From assembly GCA_013003535.1 (NCBI GenBank), contig JABDIY010000052.1, positions 26,173 to 90,172 of the forward strand: a DNA stretch of 64,000 nucleotides. Reading direction: 5' to 3'. The position numbers and the translations under genes are program-made. The notes beneath the pieces were generated by a model. That model was not told where the DNA came from, made no database searches, and worked only from the letters and a program-made list of their open reading frames with translations. Each line of letters opens with the position of its first letter. Position 1 is the stretch's first letter. Positions 59,931-64,000 of this stretch are shown one piece after another. This DNA is from Acidimicrobiales bacterium. GTDB lineage: Bacteria > Actinomycetota > Acidimicrobiia > Acidimicrobiales > SZUA-35.

Positions 59931-60764
59931 TTGGTGCTGACCGATGGGGCTGAAGTAGGGGCCCACGTGACCACTCGAGTAAGGGAACTTCAGTCCGAAG
60001 CGCCAGATCTCCACGTCCACGTGCTGGTGCCGGCCCCAAAGTGGATCTCCTCGATTCATGGGCGCCAGGTCGACGGAGCGGAGCGGGCAAAGGTCCAACT
60101 AAGCGATGCATTGGAACTGTTCAAACAGATTGGTATCAGTGCTACCGGCGAACTGGGTGGCCACGATCCCATGAAGGCAACGAGGCTCGTCATCCCTCAC
60201 GTTCACCCGGATCTGATTCTGGTGTCCACACTGCCCACCGGCTTGAGTCGGTGGCTCATGATGGATCTCCCCCACCGCCTGGCGCGGCGGTTTCGGATTC
60301 CAGTCGAATACGTGATGGGCAAGCCAGTGAATGACGACGATTGGGGAACGATACCGAGGCGATCCCCCGGCCCTCTCAGGATTCTTCTAGTTGAGGATTC
60401 GGTCGAAGAAGCAAAATTGATGCGATTTGCGCTCGGTGAAACCGAGGAGAGGATCGACCTTACTGTCGTCAGCAATGGAGCGGAGGCCGTAGAGCATGTC
60501 CGGGCGAACGGCCAGGATGAAATCGACCTCGTCCTACTCGATCTGAAGATGCCGAAGGTCGACGGTCACGAATTCCTCGAAATTATGGCCAAGGAATTCA
60601 ATGTGGATGCGCTCAATGTCACCGTGGTCACCTCGTCGGTTTCAACCGAGGATCAGGAGCGAGCTCACGCGCTGGGAGCCGGAGCCTATGTGATCAAGGA
60701 CCCCGACATCCACTCCTTCAAAGAAGCGATCCAATCGGTAATTGACGAGGTCGCCGAGTCATGA
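59931..60764 (+). CDS. UspA-like domain fused to a response-regulator receiver
   Basis: About 277 residues. Residues 1-130 resemble a universal stress protein fold, with VLTDGAEVG at the start and HPDLILVSTLPTGLSRWLMM near the end. Residues 149-277 form a receiver with acidic pocket VEDS, phosphoacceptor D204 (VLLDLKMPKVDG), TSSVST and K256, similar to Rcp1-type regulators. This is an uncommon fusion. The start is uncertain: TTG 59931 or GTG 59934. The USP homology seems to begin right there, and no ATG precedes it. It overlaps the GAF kinase gene by 4 bases and is divergent from another kinase gene. Confidence 0.85.
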   Translation: MVLTDGAEVGAHVTTRVRELQSEAPDLHVHVLVPAPKWISSIHGRQVDGAERAKVQLSDALELFKQIGISATGELGGHDPMKATRLVIPHVHPDLILVSTLPTGLSRWLMMDLPHRLARRFRIPVEYVMGKPVNDDDWGTIPRRSPGPLRILLVEDSVEEAKLMRFALGETEERIDLTVVSNGAEAVEHVRANGQDEIDLVLLDLKMPKVDGHEFLEIMAKEFNVDALNVTVVTSSVSTEDQERAHALGAGAYVIKDPDIHSFKEAIQSVIDEVAES

Positions 60765-61939
60765 TGGCCCCAGAGCTGCCAGACAACGAACAAGAACGAA
60801 TGGCAGCAATACTGGACCTGGAAATCCTCGACACCGAACGTGAAGCCGTCTTCGACCGGATCACGCGCCTCGCATCGCACATCATCGACACACCAGTCTT
60901 CCTGATCACTTTCGTCGAAGGGGACCGACAGTGGTTCAAGTCTGTCCGAGGATGGGATCTGACCGAGGGTTCTCGCGAAAACTCGTTTTGTGGCCACGCC
61001 ATTCACAGCGACGAGGTCATGGTGGTACCGGACACTCTCGATGATCCTCGGTTCGTCGACAATCCGTTAGTAACGGGCGAGCTTGGTATGAGGTTTTATG
61101 CTGGGGCACCGTTGATCCTGAGGGACGGCATTCGCCTCGGAACGCTTTGCGCAATTGACACCAAGCCGATGGAACTTGAACAGGACCAGCTCGATGCTCT
61201 TAGCGATCTGGCGGCTGTAGTGGTTGACGAGCTCGGTCTGCGCAAGGGCCTGAGAGTTCAAGCGGAAATCTCCATTGATCTTCGAGAACAAGCCACTGAA
61301 CTGCAGCACGCCAACCAGGCGCTCGAGCAATATGTCCATATGGCCTCGCACGATTTACGAGCACCAGTCCAGAATCTGGTGAATCTGGCCGACCTCGCAA
61401 TGTTGGACACAGAAGGGGAAATCCGAGACCTGGTAGAGCCGATGCGCCACTCTGCTGTCGAAATGGAAGAACTGGTCCTTGGCTATGGCAGACTCGCCAG
61501 CCTGACGAGGGGTCGCCTCGAGCTGCGCAACATCTCGGAGCTGATCGATCAGGCGCACGAGGCGAGCGGACGCGTTCTGGATCTTCAACAAACTGGAGAT
61601 GCGGCGCTGCTCTGTGACACTGTGCTCGTGAGCCAGGCCCTCGTCAACTTGTTCCAGAATGCAGAGAAATATGGGGTCGGCGGCTGTGTCACCGTCGAGA
61701 CAACCGACGAGGATGAGTTCGTAGGTATCGCTGTTAGCAATCCGGTCAAGGCCACTTTCGCGGTCGATCAGTCGGTTTTTGCGCCATTCAAGCGGCTTGT
61801 GACCGATGGCAAGGGGAGCGGGCTCGGGCTGTCCATTGTCGAGCGAGTTGCCCAACTCCACGGTGGATCCGTATCTGCCTACTGTGCGCTCAACACCTTT
61901 ACTGTCAAATTGACGCTTCCCAAGGTCGATCCTGGATGA
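60761..61939 (+). CDS. GAF-domain histidine kinase
   Basis: The 392-residue protein has an N-terminal GAF domain (about 20-165, with FCGHAIHSDEVMVVPDTLDD and GTLCAIDTKP), a helix, an H-box ASHDLRAPVQNLVNLADLAM and an ATPase domain with N-box NLFQNAEKYG and GKGSGLGLSIVERVAQLHGG. There are no membrane helices. I cannot tell whether the GAF binds a chromophore or another ligand; no bilin-type Cys is obvious. Start overlaps the UspA-receiver gene and stop overlaps the downstream response regulator gene, 4 bases each, so all three are translationally coupled. Confidence 0.9.
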   Translation: MMAPELPDNEQERMAAILDLEILDTEREAVFDRITRLASHIIDTPVFLITFVEGDRQWFKSVRGWDLTEGSRENSFCGHAIHSDEVMVVPDTLDDPRFVDNPLVTGELGMRFYAGAPLILRDGIRLGTLCAIDTKPMELEQDQLDALSDLAAVVVDELGLRKGLRVQAEISIDLREQATELQHANQALEQYVHMASHDLRAPVQNLVNLADLAMLDTEGEIRDLVEPMRHSAVEMEELVLGYGRLASLTRGRLELRNISELIDQAHEASGRVLDLQQTGDAALLCDTVLVSQALVNLFQNAEKYGVGGCVTVETTDEDEFVGIAVSNPVKATFAVDQSVFAPFKRLVTDGKGSGLGLSIVERVAQLHGGSVSAYCALNTFTVKLTLPKVDPG

Positions 61940-62355
61940 TCGTCATACCCGCCGACGGCCAGATAGCTGTGGTCGACGACAGCAAGGTAGAACGGATGAT
62001 CCTTTCTCGGGTGCTCGAGATGTCGAATTTAGTGAATCCAGTCATCGAGTTCTCTTCCGCCGTTTCGTTTCTGAACGAGATCGATGGGCGTGAGCAGAGC
62101 GATCTCGGGCTTTCACTTGTGCTGATGGATATCAACATGCCGGTCATGACCGGGTTCGAAGCCCTCCCTCAGATTCGAGTCGAACGGCAAATGGAGAACT
62201 TGAAAATTGCAATCATGGTGAGCAGTTTTGAAGCCCGATCCGACATCTCCCGAGCCGAGGAACTGGGAGCCGACGGCTACATTGCGAAACAGGCAGGAAT
62301 CGACAAGTTCGTTGCAGAAATCAACGCCAACTTCAGCAACGAACCGGCGTACTAG
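61936..62355 (+). CDS. Single-domain response regulator
   Basis: The 139-residue protein is a lone receiver: acidic pocket VVDDSKVER, phosphoacceptor D65 in VLMDINMPVMTGFEAL, the Ser in MVSSFEA and Lys in YIAKQAG. No output domain, so it is a CheY-like or phosphorelay protein. It overlaps the upstream GAF-kinase gene by 4 bases, so it is the natural phosphorylation partner. Its own target is not encoded nearby. Confidence 0.92.
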   Translation: MIVIPADGQIAVVDDSKVERMILSRVLEMSNLVNPVIEFSSAVSFLNEIDGREQSDLGLSLVLMDINMPVMTGFEALPQIRVERQMENLKIAIMVSSFEARSDISRAEELGADGYIAKQAGIDKFVAEINANFSNEPAY

Positions 62356-62391
62356 CGGCCGCGGGAGATGGCGATCGATCAATGATCGATG

Positions 62392-63045
62392 TCAATCGAC
62401 CGGGATCACTTCGTAGTCCTTGGTGACAACGAAGTCGGCCAGTTGCCGATGGCCGGCGATGATCTTGTGCTCGGTAACTAAGACGGTTTCGATGAAGGAG
62501 TCGCCTACTTCGCTTCCTCGGTTGCGCTTTTGGCGGTGTTCGAGCGTGTCGATGCGGTTCCGCGCAATGAACACTTTGGTGTCAACGTTCTTCAGGAGTG
62601 TGCAATAGGTGCCTTCGGCTATGACGACCTTGACCCCTTCCAACGAAACCGTCTCGGTTTCGACGGAGTTCTCGTTGTAGTCGATGAGGGGTTTCTGGAT
62701 GTGATCTGCACCATTGATCGCAGCAACCAGGTTGCCCTCCAGCACGTCGAGGCGTACCTCCACGTGCGGCCCGAGCCAGTCAGGGTCTTCTCGACGCTTG
62801 GCGTCGTTGGACTTCGGGGGCAACACGAAATAGTCGTCCTGCCCCAAGAGAACCGAACGGATGCCATGTTTCTCCAGTTCATCAGCGATGGCTTTGCCAG
62901 TCTCGGACTTGCCGCTACCGGACTCTCCAGCGACAGTGATGGTGTATCGACCAGCCTTCGCCTTCACCTTGGTGAGGATGCGTGGAACTATGAACGCTGC
63001 AGCGTCGATGTGGTGTTGTTCCAAGACGATAATGTCGCCCTTCAT
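62392..63045 (-). CDS. Uridine kinase-like P-loop kinase
   Basis: The 217-residue protein has Walker A at about residues 40-46 (TVAGESGSGKSETGKAIADE), followed by a substrate-loop LLGQDDYFVLPP, a DPDWLGPHVEVRLD segment, a Walker B-like VVIAEGTY and an RNRIDTLEHRQKRNRG lid. The order resembles uridine kinase / phosphoribulokinase relatives. The phosphate acceptor is unknown. ATG 63045 has an excellent GAAGGAG six bases upstream. It stands between the signalling cluster and the GNAT gene without an evident partner. Confidence 0.8.
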   Translation of the reverse strand: MKGDIIVLEQHHIDAAAFIVPRILTKVKAKAGRYTITVAGESGSGKSETGKAIADELEKHGIRSVLLGQDDYFVLPPKSNDAKRREDPDWLGPHVEVRLDVLEGNLVAAINGADHIQKPLIDYNENSVETETVSLEGVKVVIAEGTYCTLLKNVDTKVFIARNRIDTLEHRQKRNRGSEVGDSFIETVLVTEHKIIAGHRQLADFVVTKDYEVIPVD

Positions 63046-63118
63046 TGGTGACTCCTTCGAGGTGCGGGCTGGCTCATTGAGCAACATCAGATGCTAGGAC
63101 CGTAGGCGATCGATTCAC

Positions 63119-64000
63119 CTAGCGAGTCACGAGTGGCACCATTGATTCGAACCCCACGATCGAGGCGTCATACCGGAAACCGAGCGATTCGTAGAGCCGA
63201 CGCGCCGGCGCCCGGCCATCCTGAACGGTGAGACAGACTCGTTGGGTCGATGACCGGGAAACCAGCTGCTGGCACATCGCCACCACCAGCCCCATTCCTA
63301 TTCCAGTACGTCGAGCCGAGGGGGAAACGGCGAGGAAGTCGATGTATCCGTCACCATCGGGCTGAATCTGGCCAGCAATATAGCCGGCGAAGCTTCCGTC
63401 ATCCCGTTCTGCGATCAGTACGATCTGCTCGCCACGCGAGCTTCGAGAAGCAAGATCTCCAGCCGAGTAATAGGTTTTGGGGAACTCGAGATCATGAATC
63501 GGGCCAAGATCCGCCACATCTTCTGGGGTCATCGATCGAAGGCGGGCAGTTTCTGTAGATGTCCAGGCATTGATCGTCTCGAAATCGGCGATGAGCACAT
63601 GGTTCACCTCGGTCGGCGACCAGCCGAGGCGAACCGCAAGATCGGCCATTCCGCGATGTTCCACCGCCGCGATGACAGTGCTCCTCTCGATCACAGCCGG
63701 GAGTTGCGACGTCACCGCCTCGACCAAAATAGTCCCCAGCCCCAGCCACACGTCACCATCAGCGTGGATCCACGGTCCGTGGATCCACGCTCGGCGAGCC
63801 TCAACGCTCCAGTCAGCGAGGATGGCACCGGTTATTACACCGTCGTCACTCCTTAGGAATCGCAGCGTTTCGACCCAGGGCGGCTCGAGATCCTCCAATT
63901 CGGCGGTCAGACCGGTTCTGTCGATTCCTAGGGAAGCGATGTTGCGGTCTGCCTTCGCCTGCTGATCGAGAATCAACTCCATTACCGCAGGAAGGTCCTG
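63119..64000 (-). CDS. Tandem GNAT acetyltransferase, N-terminus beyond the right edge
   Basis: The frame is open from the stop at 63119 to the window end, so the gene enters from outside. The codons before the internal ATG at 63982 read DLPAVMELIL, which fits the start of a GNAT fold (DLPAVMELI). Two GNAT-like halves are visible: a degenerate one (with WIHGPWIHADGDVW) and a good one with acetyl-CoA motif LAVSPSARRTGIGMGLV and a final RRLYESLGF. Tandem GNATs such as mycothiol synthase share this layout, but the acceptor is unknown. The coding DNA contains a 31-bp near-perfect palindrome. Confidence 0.82.
   Translation of the reverse strand, partial: QDLPAVMELILDQQAKADRNIASLGIDRTGLTAELEDLEPPWVETLRFLRSDDGVITGAILADWSVEARRAWIHGPWIHADGDVWLGLGTILVEAVTSQLPAVIERSTVIAAVEHRGMADLAVRLGWSPTEVNHVLIADFETINAWTSTETARLRSMTPEDVADLGPIHDLEFPKTYYSAGDLASRSSRGEQIVLIAERDDGSFAGYIAGQIQPDGDGYIDFLAVSPSARRTGIGMGLVVAMCQQLVSRSSTQRVCLTVQDGRAPARRLYESLGFRYDASIVGFESMVPLVTR
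63761..63791. repeat. 31-bp palindrome inside the GNAT gene
   Basis: Two 15-base arms (63761-63775 and 63777-63791) are perfect complements around one central base. Each arm contains the 12-bp self-palindrome CGTGGATCCACG. In the protein it encodes the doubled WIHGPWIH. It could be a protein-binding site or a chance duplication. Confidence 0.85.

Noticed and set aside
1..64000. tRNA, rRNA, insertion sequences, integrase or phage genes
   Set aside because: No cloverleaf-like sequence with a GTTC-x-A-x-x-C arm in a suitable position, no rRNA blocks, no transposase motifs and no terminal inverted repeats with target duplications were seen.

Overview
The window is GC-rich, densely coded DNA with Gram-positive style lipoproteins, TTG/GTG starts, a SARP-type regulator, FtsX/MacB-type exporters and a sugar ABC importer with no ATPase gene beside it. 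This points to an actinobacterium. Acidimicrobiia or a relative is a guess from gene content, not a measured placement. I see no rRNA, tRNA, CRISPR array, insertion sequence or phage gene. Both window edges cut genes: a cytochrome P450 on the left and a tandem GNAT protein on the right.

Layout. 1-10.5 kb: P450 fragment, a SARP/LuxR regulator, a two-cupredoxin lipoprotein translationally coupled to a 1439-residue multicopper oxidase-like protein, a DUF4062-STAND ATPase and a small duplicated protein. 10.6-20.1 kb: a membrane protein, a pseudo-receiver LuxR regulator, Kup potassium transporter, an ABC exporter operon, an operon of cupin, aldehyde dehydrogenase and PhyH-type dioxygenase, and an OsmC protein.

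20.1-38.8 kb is the most coherent part: an apparent beta-1,3-glucan (laminarin-type) utilisation locus, all on the minus strand. It holds a GH94-like phosphorylase (probably GH149/GH161-like), a 1444-residue modular GH16 enzyme, a LacI regulator, a GH16 lipoprotein, two sugar ABC permeases and a solute-binding protein. Next come KDG kinase, KDPG aldolase, a ManD-type sugar-acid dehydratase, an SDR sugar dehydrogenase and a Pgl-type lactonase. One palindrome, CTGGGAGCGCTCCCAG, occurs upstream of all three transcription units. In two of them it is part of a tandem pair with 12-bp centre spacing placed directly after a readable -35/-10 promoter. I infer one LacI regulon joining polysaccharide cleavage, oligosaccharide import, phosphorolysis and a semi-phosphorylative Entner-Doudoroff route.

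38.8-50.7 kb: a Na/Pi cotransporter, a secreted GxDD-repeat protein, a lipoprotein, dodecin, a MacAB-like three-gene system whose ATPase ends in two helix-hairpin-helix repeats, two tandem paralogous Cys-containing lipoproteins, a Cys-rich protein and a CNNM/CorC-type membrane protein. 50.9-64 kb: a GNAT/NDP-forming acyl-CoA synthetase fusion, a methyltransferase, a sterol desaturase-family protein, an FeS photolyase with all four cluster cysteines, a 43-residue membrane peptide, a GH13_18 phosphorylase, a signalling cluster (two histidine kinases, a UspA-receiver fusion, a response regulator), a P-loop kinase and the truncated GNAT protein.

All functions are read from protein motifs by eye. 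No database search was possible.
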